64,000 nt of DNA from SZUA-368 sp028533045. Its GTDB lineage: Bacteria > Spirochaetota > Spirochaetia > DSM-2461. The DNA lies in NCBI GenBank assembly GCA_050031985.1, contig JBNAIG010000008.1:124001-188000 (forward strand), in the 5' to 3' direction. The translations under genes were made by a program, and so were the position numbers. Positions 16,205 through 24,949 of the stretch are shown here, in pieces (within the stretch, counting starts at the first letter, position 1; the number at the start of each line of letters is the position of its first letter). Under the pieces are notes generated by a model, which did not search any database, was not told where the DNA came from, and saw only the letters and a list, made by a program, of their open reading frames with translations.

Positions 16205-16837
16205 CTAGACCATTCCCAACAGAAAGAGAGAAAAGATACCGGTCCCCAAAGGAATGATCACATTATCGTAATCCTTGAGAGGTATCGCTTCCAGCAACGT
16301 GGCAAAAAGGGCTACTTCGAAAGCAAGAAGGATGTCGTGGAGGACATGAAATGAGGCCAGGAACACAGCCCCGAAACAGGCCAGAGAACCTTCAAGAGTT
16401 TTATCCTTTATAAAGGGTATTCTCGTTTTGCCCCAGACTTTTCCCACCAGACTGGCAAGTCCGTCGCCAAAGGCCAAGGCATAAATGGCCAGAGCCGAAG
16501 CGGGATGGGGAAAGAAGATCAAAGCCAAAAGCACTCCGCTTAGTAGAGTAAGAGGGCCCATAACAAAATGGCCCTTGTCTCTATCCCGGGAAGCGAGCTC
16601 GGTAATACGTGAAATAGGGGAAAAATTCTTCTTATGTTTGGCATGAAAGTATTCATTAAAGGTATAGCTAAAGAGTCCAATGGCTACAACGATTACAGTG
16701 AGATAAAGATTCTTTGAGGCAAAAAAAGGGACCAATCCAATGAGCATATGTATGGACTTCCGCAGAAGTTCATTACCCAGGGCATAATGTTTTCTATCTA
16801 TCACAGTCGCATTTATGGTCAAGCTCCTTACAGGCAT
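16205..16837 (-). CDS. Dolichol/phytol kinase-like CTP-transferase membrane protein
   Basis: 210 residues, about six hydrophobic segments. The COG0170 signature is visible: ALAFGDGLASLVGKVWGK near residues 125-142, then KDKTLEGS, and a C-terminal LKDYDNVIIPLGTG. Relatives (dolichol kinase SEC59, phytol kinase VTE5) transfer phosphate from CTP to a polyprenol or alcohol, and bacterial members are mostly uncharacterised. A role in lipid or polyprenol salvage at the membrane is inferred. It lies between the transglutaminase-like gene and the BI-1 gene on the same strand with gaps over 100 bases on each side. Confidence 0.75.
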   Translation of the reverse strand: MPVRSLTINATVIDRKHYALGNELLRKSIHMLIGLVPFFASKNLYLTVIVVAIGLFSYTFNEYFHAKHKKNFSPISRITELASRDRDKGHFVMGPLTLLSGVLLALIFFPHPASALAIYALAFGDGLASLVGKVWGKTRIPFIKDKTLEGSLACFGAVFLASFHVLHDILLAFEVALFATLLEAIPLKDYDNVIIPLGTGIFSLFLLGMV

Positions 16838-16951
16838 AACCTACCATCCTTTCTCCCCTATCCATTATCTACTATTTTAGAACCGTCTTTTAAAAAAAAC
16901 AACTTATCTTCACCGGTTTTCCACAAAACCACCAAAAAGCCATAATCCTCA

Positions 16952-18085
16952 CTAATCGGTCAGAGAAATTCCTAACCAACCCTGTGGATCGGACATATTT
17001 TGAGCAATCATGCCCATCTCCACATCCTTGGTTAATTCGGTCACAAGATAGGACTTTCCCCGAAAGGGAAAAGTATAACCGCCTCTTTCTACGGCCACAC
17101 CGGCCATAGCGTGGTGGTACACTTCGGAAACAAGAAGTATTCCCTCTATTTCAAAGTAATCCAGAAGTATAAGGTAGGCCAGGGCCAGGGAGTCGCAGTC
17201 CCCCACACCGCTGACTAAACTTTCCAAAGGGGATAGTAAGTCGGAAAAAGTATTGGAACTCCCGTATTCAAAACCTTGAAGCCAGTCCAGAAGACTCTCG
17301 GCAACTTCCAAATCGCTCTTCCCGGCCATATGGGGTTTAAGGGAATGGTAAATCGGTTCAAGTCTGCTGTAATTATCGCGGTAAATCAGTTTATAATATC
17401 TGTCCCAGGCAAAAGCCGCTTCGGAAGAACCGCTCTCATAATTCGTAAGAATCACCGCCTCCCTTTCAATGACTGTTTGAGAGGCCTGAAATTCCACCTC
17501 ATCATAGTCGTAAACAAGAGCCCGCCCGTCAAGAAAATCGGTCTTTTTCTCATAGACAGCATTTTCCTCCTGATAGGTCATTCGGGAAATAACTCCGGGA
17601 TAACGGCGCGCCTCCTCCCCGGGAGCAAAACTGTCCAAACAGGAAAGAATGTAGCGAAAGGTTTTCTCGTAATCCTGTTGAGGGGAGAAAGCAATAACCT
17701 GGTAATCGAACTCTTCCCCTTCAAGGAACATGAACCAGCCGCGAAAAAGATTCCCCCCGCTATCAAAGGATACATCGGCGATGAGGGTATTCCAATCCAG
17801 ATAGGACAGGGTGGATTTATCAGCTTCCTCCGCGCCAATACCATCGGCAAAGAAGCGGTACATATCCGTCACATCCTCAAACTGGTCTCCTTCGTAGTAG
17901 GATATCTGAAAAATAACGCTCTGGTCATCGGAGATAATACTAAGATTGGAGACATCGGTTTTGTCATAGATGGACCAGCGAACTGGGATATTTATTCGGT
18001 AATCCCCCGCTTCTACATAGAGCTGCTCACCCCAAAGTGAAGTAAAGCCTGTTATAAGAAAAAGCAATGCCGATAAACGTTTCAT
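16952..18085 (-). CDS. Secreted transglutaminase-like cysteine protease-fold protein
   Basis: 377 residues with an N-terminal signal peptide (LSALLFLITGFTSLWG), so periplasmic or surface. The C-terminal third holds a transglutaminase-like catalytic core: GVGDCDSLALAYLIL (Cys), VYHHAMAGVAV (His) and a following VTEL (acid). The N-terminal 250 residues are not recognised. Such domains in bacteria usually act as peptidases or amidases rather than cross-linkers (family knowledge). It is 43 bases downstream of lgt and no strong ribosome site is seen. Substrate unknown. Confidence 0.65.
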   Translation of the reverse strand: MKRLSALLFLITGFTSLWGEQLYVEAGDYRINIPVRWSIYDKTDVSNLSIISDDQSVIFQISYYEGDQFEDVTDMYRFFADGIGAEEADKSTLSYLDWNTLIADVSFDSGGNLFRGWFMFLEGEEFDYQVIAFSPQQDYEKTFRYILSCLDSFAPGEEARRYPGVISRMTYQEENAVYEKKTDFLDGRALVYDYDEVEFQASQTVIEREAVILTNYESGSSEAAFAWDRYYKLIYRDNYSRLEPIYHSLKPHMAGKSDLEVAESLLDWLQGFEYGSSNTFSDLLSPLESLVSGVGDCDSLALAYLILLDYFEIEGILLVSEVYHHAMAGVAVERGGYTFPFRGKSYLVTELTKDVEMGMIAQNMSDPQGWLGISLTD

Positions 18086-18128
18086 ATTTCATTTATCGGC
18101 AAGGAATTCCCTCACAATAAGCAAGGGA

Positions 18129-19064
18129 TTATTTTTTACTCGCTTTTCGGGCCCAGAGTATGATACCCACCCCGGAGGCCATCATAAGAAAACAGAGAAT
18201 TTGCCCGGTACTAAGATTAAAAAGAGAGTGGTGAAGATGAAAGTTCTCTTCGGGCCCCCAGTTTATGACATAACCCAGGTTGGCATCGGGCTCCCGGAAG
18301 TACTCAATGATAAAACGGAAAAAACCGTAGCCGAAAATATAGGAACCTATCATAAAACCGTGAAAAGGCTTCCTGGGACGAATGACAAACCAAAGAATCA
18401 GTCCCAGGACAATCCCTTCAAAGAGGGCTTCGTAGAGCTGCGAAGGATGACGGGGAAGATTTACCGTCGAGGCGGCCCCCGTATTCAGCCCAATCTCCTC
18501 CACCACCTGTCGAACCCAATCGATATCCAGGGAAAAACGGGACGCCTGGGGAAAACGCATCCCCAAAGGACCGGTGGAAACCCGGCCGTAGAGCTCGCCG
18601 TTTATAAAATTACCCAAACGGCCAAAGGTGTAGCCAAAGGGTATGGCCGTACAAATCATATCTCCCCAGAGCCAGACATTCAGTTTTTTTCTCTTGCAAT
18701 AGAGAATGAAACCGGCCGCCCCGCCTACAACGCCTCCGTGATAGGACATGCCCTGAAGTCCCACCAGCCGTCCGTTCTGCATGGGCCAGAAAATCATCCA
18801 GGGATGGGTGAAGTAATAGAGCCTTTCATCGGAATAGATGAAGACGGAAAAGAGGCGGGCTCCCAAAATCAATCCGACGATACCCCAAAAGAAATAATCG
18901 CCGACCTGGTCCTTCTCTACTTTAATCCCGTCCTCTTTAATCTGCCTCTGAAAAAACCAGTAGGCTAGACCAAAAGCTACGATATACATCAAACCGTACC
19001 ACCTAACGGGCAGACCCGGGATGATTTGCGGCTTAATCCAGGAGGGAAAGTCTATGTAAAACAT
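18129..19064 (-). CDS. lgt: Prolipoprotein diacylglyceryl transferase
   Basis: Transfers diacylglycerol from phosphatidylglycerol to the lipobox Cys of prolipoproteins, in the cytoplasmic membrane. 311 residues with about seven membrane helices. Diagnostic blocks: GLQGMSYHGGVVGG near residue 100 (essential His) and GRLGNFINGELYGR near 150 (the family signature with essential Arg/Asn). A perfect AAGGAG lies 6 bases before the ATG. It starts 11 bases after the FapA-like gene, so probably belongs to that operon. Its products include the lipoproteins encoded at 11689, 36791 and 54062. Confidence 0.95.
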   Translation of the reverse strand: MFYIDFPSWIKPQIIPGLPVRWYGLMYIVAFGLAYWFFQRQIKEDGIKVEKDQVGDYFFWGIVGLILGARLFSVFIYSDERLYYFTHPWMIFWPMQNGRLVGLQGMSYHGGVVGGAAGFILYCKRKKLNVWLWGDMICTAIPFGYTFGRLGNFINGELYGRVSTGPLGMRFPQASRFSLDIDWVRQVVEEIGLNTGAASTVNLPRHPSQLYEALFEGIVLGLILWFVIRPRKPFHGFMIGSYIFGYGFFRFIIEYFREPDANLGYVINWGPEENFHLHHSLFNLSTGQILCFLMMASGVGIILWARKASKK

Positions 19065-19074
19065 GTAAATCTCC

Positions 19075-21849
19075 TTAGGTCAGCGGTTTTTCGCAAATCT
19101 TACCGCTTTCCCGGTCAAAAAATATCTCCACCGAACGCTTCTTTACAGTTATATCCAACTTTCGGCCGTGACTGTGAAAGACTGTTCCTTCATGGAGCTC
19201 CCCGGTGATTTTAATGGTTGAGTCAAAATGCTCTTCAAATTTTTCACGGAGCAAAAACAGTTTAACATTCTTTTTTTCGAGAGTCTTTAGCATTCTGACT
19301 TTTTTATCCCGGGCGCTCATCATTAGATCCTGTTTATCAGGCCTCCCCCGGGCTTTGTCTATGATTTCGTCTATCCGTACAACCTGTAGCTGGAGCTTTT
19401 CCGTGTCCCGCACAATCTGCGCAATTCTATCCTCAATCAAAAAATCCTGACCAAAGTGAATAACCGTCTCTATACCTCGTTCATTCCCAATGGAGGCAAC
19501 CTCAAGATCGTCGCGCACCTTTATCTCGCCGCCCACGATTTTGCATTGACCGTCAGAAGAGCGAATATGCCCGTTACAGCGAACCTGGCAACGCATCATA
19601 GCCTTGTGACAGACAAGGGTTTCCGACGCCATAATCGTGGCTTCTTCGGCGTAATCAAATTCCAGGTTCTGCCCGCGGAGTACCGCTTTTTGGCTCCCCT
19701 TGATACCTTTGCTTATCTTAATGGATCGTCCCGCCGAAACCAGAGCCGCCTGAACCACCCCGTCCACCCGGACATCTTCCCCGGCGTCAATCATGGACTT
19801 GGACAAAACCGATCCCCGCACGTCCACCGTACCGGGAAAGACCACCTTGCCCAGGTGGGGCGAAAGATCCCCCTCCACAAGTACCGTATCCTGTACGAAC
19901 AGTTTGGAGCCGGTAAAAATCAAACGACCACTCTTCTCTGCCACAAGTGTGACAACATCCTGTTCGTCCGTCTCGACTTCTTTGATGTTCTCACCAATCT
20001 CAATGGAGTCTTCCCCCGATTCCGGCTCCAATACATCGCCGGTCACGGTAAAACCCTTTGTATCCCCGGAAGAGATCAAATGTCCGATTTCATCGCCCTC
20101 TTTCAGGGCTACGGTATTTTTATTTTTGTCCCGGTAATCAATATCATGGAGAAGCTTCAGCTCCCGGCTATCGTCCAGAGGAATTTTCCCCTCCGCCGCA
20201 ACCAGCCCGGAAACCACTTCCCCCAAACCGGAAGCTTCCGCCGCTTCGTCCACCTTCTCATCCAGAATACCCGCCTTTACACCGGCCTTTTCCAGGGCTT
20301 CCAAAATCATTTTTTGATCGGCGCTAAAACCGGTCCCCTCGGCCAGGCCAATGGAGAGAGTCGCGCTCATCTTGTTTTCGGACAAAGTCACCTGGATGGG
20401 AGAATTCTTATGCTCCCGGATTCGAGCGTAACAGCAACGATTTTCACTATCCTCAAAAACTTCCAGTAATCCCGCAATCAATGCCGTCCCGGAGCCGTTT
20501 CGATAATCTATATTTTCAAAAAGATAGAGAACAGGGTCATTACCGCTTAAGCCGGGAATGACATTCCCATAAACATCCTTCCCCTCCTTGCCCTTCCCGT
20601 CGGCGCTCAAAGAAAAAATCTTCTGATCCTTCTCTACATTGGCCAGTTTAGCCACCTTTTCAACGGGAAAATCTTTGATTGATTCATAAAAAGAGACCAG
20701 AGTAGAATCCAGTTCCACCTTATCCATGAGAAGCTCCCGATAGGAGTCGTCCAGAAAATCTACGGAAAATTTAACCTCCCGATCCTTTCCCCGGGTCGGT
20801 TTAGTCCCTTCACAAAGGGGCAACGTTGCCTCAAGACCGGAAGAGTTATAAAAATCCATAATCTCTTTCTTCGTTCTTTCCGGATCCATTCCCTTGAGCT
20901 TTGACTCATTCAATATTTTGCTGACTTCCTTAAGAGACAACGCCTGGCCGCCCCCCAATCCTTTCTTTAAAATCAGCCGGGCCGATGTTTTGGAGGGATC
21001 AAGGCTGATTTCGACCTTCCCGTCCCTGTCATTCATCAGATTGAGTTTACCTGCCTTGCGTGTCTCTATAAGGTTCGCCATGAATTCCTCAATAGCCTTT
21101 TCCTCAATCAGACCATCCCCGTCCATTCCCCGGTCCCGGACCTCCTCCAGGATCTTCTTCCCCTCCGGGGCTTTAAAGGAGCGCATTCCCGGGACAAACT
21201 CCAGGTAGGCCGAAGCTCCGTCTTTGCTAAACGTTATATCCCATTGGTGATTCTGGAAGGGTAACAGGTCAATCCAGTTTTCCCCCAGACGGATGATTCC
21301 GGTTTTTCCGGCAGTCAACTCGCCCCCCTCCGTCTTTTCAATGCCTTTTCCCACAAGGAATTCCCCGCCGGGCATGTCGGGAGCCTGCAATTCGTTGCCA
21401 AAGACGTCACTGCCGGGCTTAACCGTTTCCGGATCAAAAAGAGAACCTACCACCTCCCCTTTGACCACATATGTGACACCCTTGAGTTTGGGACTGACTT
21501 TTTCATTGAATTTGGGAGGAGCAGCCCTTTGGATAACCGCAGTAATGATACGTCGGAGATCTTCATCGACCTCTCTGTCGGTAAGGGAAAAACTCACTCC
21601 CTTTACTTTGGGTGCCGTTCCCCGGGCAACTATATGGGAACGGGTTTTTTCGTCTGTTTCGCCAAAAAGATCCAGGGCCTCCTGAATCCTGTCACGGTTC
21701 ACCCCGTAGACGACTCTCTCTTTCTCCAGAAAAGCGAGGACTTTATGCATGTCCCACACTTCGCCGGGAGAACCGGGAGTATATACAAGTCGGGCCTGGG
21801 TCTTGTCCGAATTTAGAAGTAGTTCAATTTTGCCTTTGACCGTTCCCAT
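19075..21849 (-). CDS. FapA-like DUF342 polymer-forming protein with triplicated N-terminal domain
   Basis: 924 residues, longer than the usual 450-650 for the family. Three related segments are visible before the core: near residues 12-70 (KTQARLVYTPGSPGEVWDM...), 285-345 (KTSARLILKKGLGGGQALSL...) and 500-560 (KMSATLSIGLAEGTGFSADQ...), each a short beta strand pair then a helical wing. The C-terminal half is a right-handed beta-helix of short repeats (GDVRVDGVV-like turns), then a coiled coil near 815-865. FapA proteins affect flagellar or surface assembly in other bacteria; here it is directly after a MinD/FlhG-like gene (4-base gap). Role in flagellar placement is inferred. Confidence 0.8.
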   Translation of the reverse strand: MGTVKGKIELLLNSDKTQARLVYTPGSPGEVWDMHKVLAFLEKERVVYGVNRDRIQEALDLFGETDEKTRSHIVARGTAPKVKGVSFSLTDREVDEDLRRIITAVIQRAAPPKFNEKVSPKLKGVTYVVKGEVVGSLFDPETVKPGSDVFGNELQAPDMPGGEFLVGKGIEKTEGGELTAGKTGIIRLGENWIDLLPFQNHQWDITFSKDGASAYLEFVPGMRSFKAPEGKKILEEVRDRGMDGDGLIEEKAIEEFMANLIETRKAGKLNLMNDRDGKVEISLDPSKTSARLILKKGLGGGQALSLKEVSKILNESKLKGMDPERTKKEIMDFYNSSGLEATLPLCEGTKPTRGKDREVKFSVDFLDDSYRELLMDKVELDSTLVSFYESIKDFPVEKVAKLANVEKDQKIFSLSADGKGKEGKDVYGNVIPGLSGNDPVLYLFENIDYRNGSGTALIAGLLEVFEDSENRCCYARIREHKNSPIQVTLSENKMSATLSIGLAEGTGFSADQKMILEALEKAGVKAGILDEKVDEAAEASGLGEVVSGLVAAEGKIPLDDSRELKLLHDIDYRDKNKNTVALKEGDEIGHLISSGDTKGFTVTGDVLEPESGEDSIEIGENIKEVETDEQDVVTLVAEKSGRLIFTGSKLFVQDTVLVEGDLSPHLGKVVFPGTVDVRGSVLSKSMIDAGEDVRVDGVVQAALVSAGRSIKISKGIKGSQKAVLRGQNLEFDYAEEATIMASETLVCHKAMMRCQVRCNGHIRSSDGQCKIVGGEIKVRDDLEVASIGNERGIETVIHFGQDFLIEDRIAQIVRDTEKLQLQVVRIDEIIDKARGRPDKQDLMMSARDKKVRMLKTLEKKNVKLFLLREKFEEHFDSTIKITGELHEGTVFHSHGRKLDITVKKRSVEIFFDRESGKICEKPLT

Positions 21850-21853
21850 TAAT

Positions 21854-22999
21854 TTATTTTACGTCATAACCAGCCTGAATTGCCTGGGTAAGCTTATGCT
21901 TTATGAGACGATTCTCCTTTTTAAGCTGTGTCAGTTCAAATTGTTGCATTTTTATCGTTTCAATAAGATCTCCCTGGGTCAGAGCACCACAATGGAGCAG
22001 CTCTTCCAGAGAAGCCCGCTTATTCTCAAAATCCTGTTCCGCCTCATAGGCCGCTTCCAAAAAGCTCATGTCCCCTTCTCCCAAAGCCAGGGGCTCAACG
22101 GGAATCTGCTCCATCTCCAAAATTTTGTCAGCAATACGGTACAATGCCTGGGAGAGAACCGACTGGGGTTTATATACTATAATGGGAAGCTGTGAATTCA
22201 GGGCCATGTTCTGGAGGTCGTCCCGGTAGATAACACCCAAATGCTCCATTTCCAGCCCCAAATACTGGCGGGAAGAGATCTTGAGCTTATTAGCCCGGTT
22301 AGTATCCTTCGGATCTTCCAGCATATTCATGATAAGACGGGGACGCATATGGGAAGTTTTTTCCATATACTCCTCGTATACCCCTTCATCGAGCTTCTTA
22401 ATATTCTCCAAAAGTTTTCCCACATGAATCTTCTGCAGGGAAACGCCGTCCTTTTTTAACCCTTCCATGTAGCCATAAACAGGGGAATCCCGATTAATAC
22501 AGCTGTTCAACACTCGAAAGACGGCATTTTTAAGAAAAAGATAGGCATTAAGAGTGGAAGTAAGGGTGGGAGTCGTCACCAGAATCCCGCAGGTGGAGAG
22601 AAGGTAAAAATCCATTGTATTGAAACTAGTACCCGCCCCAAGGTCCAAAATCAGATAATCGCATTCCAGTTTGGAAAGATGGCGGATAAGCCGATTTTTT
22701 TCACCGCTTCGGATATTGGCCACCCCGGGCAGTTCCGATTCGCCCGGTATAAAGCGAAGGTTTTCATAGGGGGAAGGATAGATTATCTCTTCCAGGGTAA
22801 TTTTCGAGTTCTGTAAAAAACTCCCGATTCCGGTGCTTACAGCCATCTGTCCCAAAATCAGGTGGAGATTCGACCCGCCCAAGTCCAAGTCGGCAACAAC
22901 AACATCCTTACCGGCTTGTGCCAGAGCAATGGCAAGATTGGCGGAAATAAGGGATTTACCAACCCCTCCTTTCCCACTGGCGACAGCTATCAGTTGCAT
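21854..22999 (-). CDS. MinD/FlhG-like P-loop ATPase with C-terminal coiled coil
   Basis: 381 residues. Deviant Walker A GKGGVGKS near residues 9-16 with the signature Lys, switch I DLDLGGSNLHL near 40 and switch II DLILDLGAGTSF-like YLILDLGAG near 118. The last about 70 residues form a charged coiled coil rather than an amphipathic MinD tail. Relatives set the number or position of flagella (FlhG/FleN) or of surface structures. It starts the minus-strand operon with the FapA-like protein and lgt. The GGAGG ribosome site, 6 bases from the ATG, lies inside a hairpin (23007-23021). Confidence 0.8.
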   Translation of the reverse strand: MQLIAVASGKGGVGKSLISANLAIALAQAGKDVVVADLDLGGSNLHLILGQMAVSTGIGSFLQNSKITLEEIIYPSPYENLRFIPGESELPGVANIRSGEKNRLIRHLSKLECDYLILDLGAGTSFNTMDFYLLSTCGILVTTPTLTSTLNAYLFLKNAVFRVLNSCINRDSPVYGYMEGLKKDGVSLQKIHVGKLLENIKKLDEGVYEEYMEKTSHMRPRLIMNMLEDPKDTNRANKLKISSRQYLGLEMEHLGVIYRDDLQNMALNSQLPIIVYKPQSVLSQALYRIADKILEMEQIPVEPLALGEGDMSFLEAAYEAEQDFENKRASLEELLHCGALTQGDLIETIKMQQFELTQLKKENRLIKHKLTQAIQAGYDVK

Positions 23000-23006
23000 G
23001 AAAAAC

Positions 23007-23021
23007 CTCCGGAAACCGGAG
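23007..23021 (-). promoter_or_regulatory. Hairpin covering the ribosome site of the MinD-like gene
   Basis: On the transcript CUCCGG and CCGGAG pair around a UUU loop, and two G-U pairs can extend the stem. The second arm contains the GGAGG Shine-Dalgarno sequence, so the structure could limit translation until opened. No T-run follows, so it is not a good terminator. Confidence 0.5.
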
Positions 23022-23050
23022 ACATGTGAATGATTGTTTCCGGTGAATTC

Positions 23051-23079
23051 AGTTTAAGCTCATAAGAAGCCTAAGTCAA
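23051..23079 (-). promoter_or_regulatory. Promoter for the MinD-FapA-lgt operon
   Basis: Minus strand: TTGACT at 23079-23074, a 17-base spacer and TAAACT at 23056-23051. It is back to back with the ctp promoter at 23099-23127. Confidence 0.6.
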
Positions 23080-23098
23080 CACACAGGCTAATTTCAGC

Positions 23099-23127
23099 TT
23101 GATTAAAGGAGGGGTTCAGCCTAGAAT
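23099..23127 (+). promoter_or_regulatory. Leaderless-type promoter of the C-terminal processing protease gene
   Basis: TTGATT at 23099-23104, a 17-base spacer and TAGAAT at 23122-23127, then exactly 6 bases to the ATG at 23134. The start site would coincide with the start codon. The AGGAGGGG upstream lies inside the spacer and would not be in the transcript. Confidence 0.65.
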
Positions 23128-23133
23128 AATCCC

Positions 23134-24540
23134 ATGGAGCGAAAAGTGGAACGACGAATTTGGACCCTGGCAACAATTACCCTGGCCCTTATGCTGGCTA
23201 TGACAGTTTTCTCCCCCCGGCTTTTTGCGGAAGGGGATTTAAACGGTAAGAATGAAAAAAGCACGGAACAGTACATTCAGCAGCTTACCTATACCTTTTA
23301 TTTACTCATGCAGAATTATGTGGATGAGACCGATCCGGAAGTCCTCTTCGACGGGGCCATGAGCGGCATGCTCGACAGCCTGGACGACCCCTATACGGTG
23401 TTTGTACAGGACCTTTTTTTGCAGGACCTCAACGATACGACCAGCGGTCAATTCGGCGGGGTGGGCCTTTATATTGCCACGGAGATTTACGACGAAGAAA
23501 ATCCCCGGGGACGGCTCCCTTATGTGCGGGTGGTATCCCCCATCGAAGGAACACCGGCCTATAAAGCGGGTATCCATGCGGGCGACTATATCTATGAAAT
23601 AGACGGAGAGACCGCCGAAGGTTACACTTCCGATGAAGTCTCCGATAAGCTCCGGGGCCGGGCGGGAACCTCGGTAAACGTGACCTTTCTTCAGGAAGGG
23701 GGCATTAAATACAACGTAGATATCAAACGAGCCGTAATTGAAATTCCCACCATTAAATACGAAACCATCGACGAAATCGGTTATGTGCGAATCATTGAAT
23801 TCACCCCTTACACGGCGGAGCGTTTTGAGCAGGCCGTTCGTCAGTTTCTCAAATCCGACTGTACTTCACTGATTGTGGATGTGCGGGGTAATCCGGGCGG
23901 GCTTCTTGACTCGGTTGTGGATGTGGCTGACTACTTTTTTAGGGACGGAGTCATCGTTTCCACCAAATCCCGGGTCGAATCGGAGAACGAAGTATTCGAA
24001 GCCAAAAGAGGCGTTCTCGTACCGGAAGAGTGGCCCGTTGCCGTTCTTATAGATCAAGGTTCCGCTTCGGCCTCGGAAATTCTTACGGGCGCCCTTAAGG
24101 ACCGGGACCGGGCTGTGATTATCGGCTCCACCACCTTTGGTAAAGGTTCGGTTCAGCAGTTCCTGCGACTTGATGACAACGCCATCAAAATGACTACCGC
24201 CCGCTACTACACCCCCTCGGGTGTTAATATTGACCAGACGGGAATTGAACCGGATATTCCCGTGGAGGGCCACGAACTGGGAGAAGAGGAATTCGAATCC
24301 TATAAAGTTCTCATAGAAGAGAACAGGATTGGCGTATTTGTACGGAATAACAGTACTCCTTCTCCGTCAGAAATAGATCGATTTATAGCTGACTTGGCCA
24401 AAGAAGATATTATCCTGGACGACTACTATCTGCGCGTTATGATTCAGAATGAAGTGAATCGTCGCCTGGACAATCCCCCGGTTTATAATCTGGAATATGA
24501 CGATGCCCTCAAGCGGGCTGTGGAAGAGGTAAGAAAATAG
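23134..24540 (+). CDS. C-terminal processing protease, S41 family (CtpA/Prc type)
   Basis: Periplasmic, membrane-anchored serine protease that trims or degrades proteins from their C-termini. 468 residues. N-terminal anchor/signal segment near 10-30; PDZ domain near 100-185 (SPIEGTPAYKAGIHAGDYI); S41 domain with DVRGNPGGLLDSVVDVADYF near 250, the catalytic Ser in DQGSASASEIL near 312 and the catalytic Lys in FGKGSVQQ near 337. First gene of a tightly linked set with YjbQ, RsmE and WecG-like proteins. The ATG has no usable ribosome site but a -10 box 6 bases upstream. Confidence 0.92.
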   Translation: MERKVERRIWTLATITLALMLAMTVFSPRLFAEGDLNGKNEKSTEQYIQQLTYTFYLLMQNYVDETDPEVLFDGAMSGMLDSLDDPYTVFVQDLFLQDLNDTTSGQFGGVGLYIATEIYDEENPRGRLPYVRVVSPIEGTPAYKAGIHAGDYIYEIDGETAEGYTSDEVSDKLRGRAGTSVNVTFLQEGGIKYNVDIKRAVIEIPTIKYETIDEIGYVRIIEFTPYTAERFEQAVRQFLKSDCTSLIVDVRGNPGGLLDSVVDVADYFFRDGVIVSTKSRVESENEVFEAKRGVLVPEEWPVAVLIDQGSASASEILTGALKDRDRAVIIGSTTFGKGSVQQFLRLDDNAIKMTTARYYTPSGVNIDQTGIEPDIPVEGHELGEEEFESYKVLIEENRIGVFVRNNSTPSPSEIDRFIADLAKEDIILDDYYLRVMIQNEVNRRLDNPPVYNLEYDDALKRAVEEVRK

Positions 24541-24944
24541 TGTCCTTCCATACGATTAGTGTCAAAACCAACAGGCAAACGGAATTTGTCGACATCAGCT
24601 CCCGAGTGGCGGCAGAGATTCAGGCTTCCGGTCTCAAGAACGGTATGGTGCTCGTCTACTGCCCCCACACAACGGCGGGGCTTACCATTAATGAAAATGC
24701 CGATCCCGATGTACAGCGGGATATGCTTATGGAGCTGAATAAAATTGTCCCCTTCCAGGATGGTTACGCCCATCTGGAGGGAAACTCGGCCGCCCACATC
24801 AAGGCGACCATGACTGGCTTGAGCGTTACCATTCCCGTACAGAATGGCCGAATGACCCTTGGGACTTGGCAGGGTATCTACTTTTGTGAATACGACGGCC
24901 CCCGCTCCCGCAAGGTGCATATACAAACGATTCGGGAGTCTTAG
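24540..24944 (+). CDS. YjbQ family protein (UPF0047)
   Basis: 134 residues, usual length. Conserved blocks: YCPHTTAGLTINENADPDV near residues 40-58, GNSAAHIKATMTG near 80-92, and GTWQGIYFCEYDGPR near 102-120. Some members show thiamine-phosphate synthase activity in vitro, but the physiological role is unclear. It starts with GTG whose G is the last base of the ctp stop codon, so it is translated by coupling. RsmE follows after 5 bases. Confidence 0.88.
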   Translation: MSFHTISVKTNRQTEFVDISSRVAAEIQASGLKNGMVLVYCPHTTAGLTINENADPDVQRDMLMELNKIVPFQDGYAHLEGNSAAHIKATMTGLSVTIPVQNGRMTLGTWQGIYFCEYDGPRSRKVHIQTIRES

Positions 24945-24949
24945 GAGCA

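Noticed and set aside
19456..20469. 337-residue plus-strand ORF
   Set aside because: Lies entirely antisense to the well-supported FapA-like gene and has no recognisable motifs.
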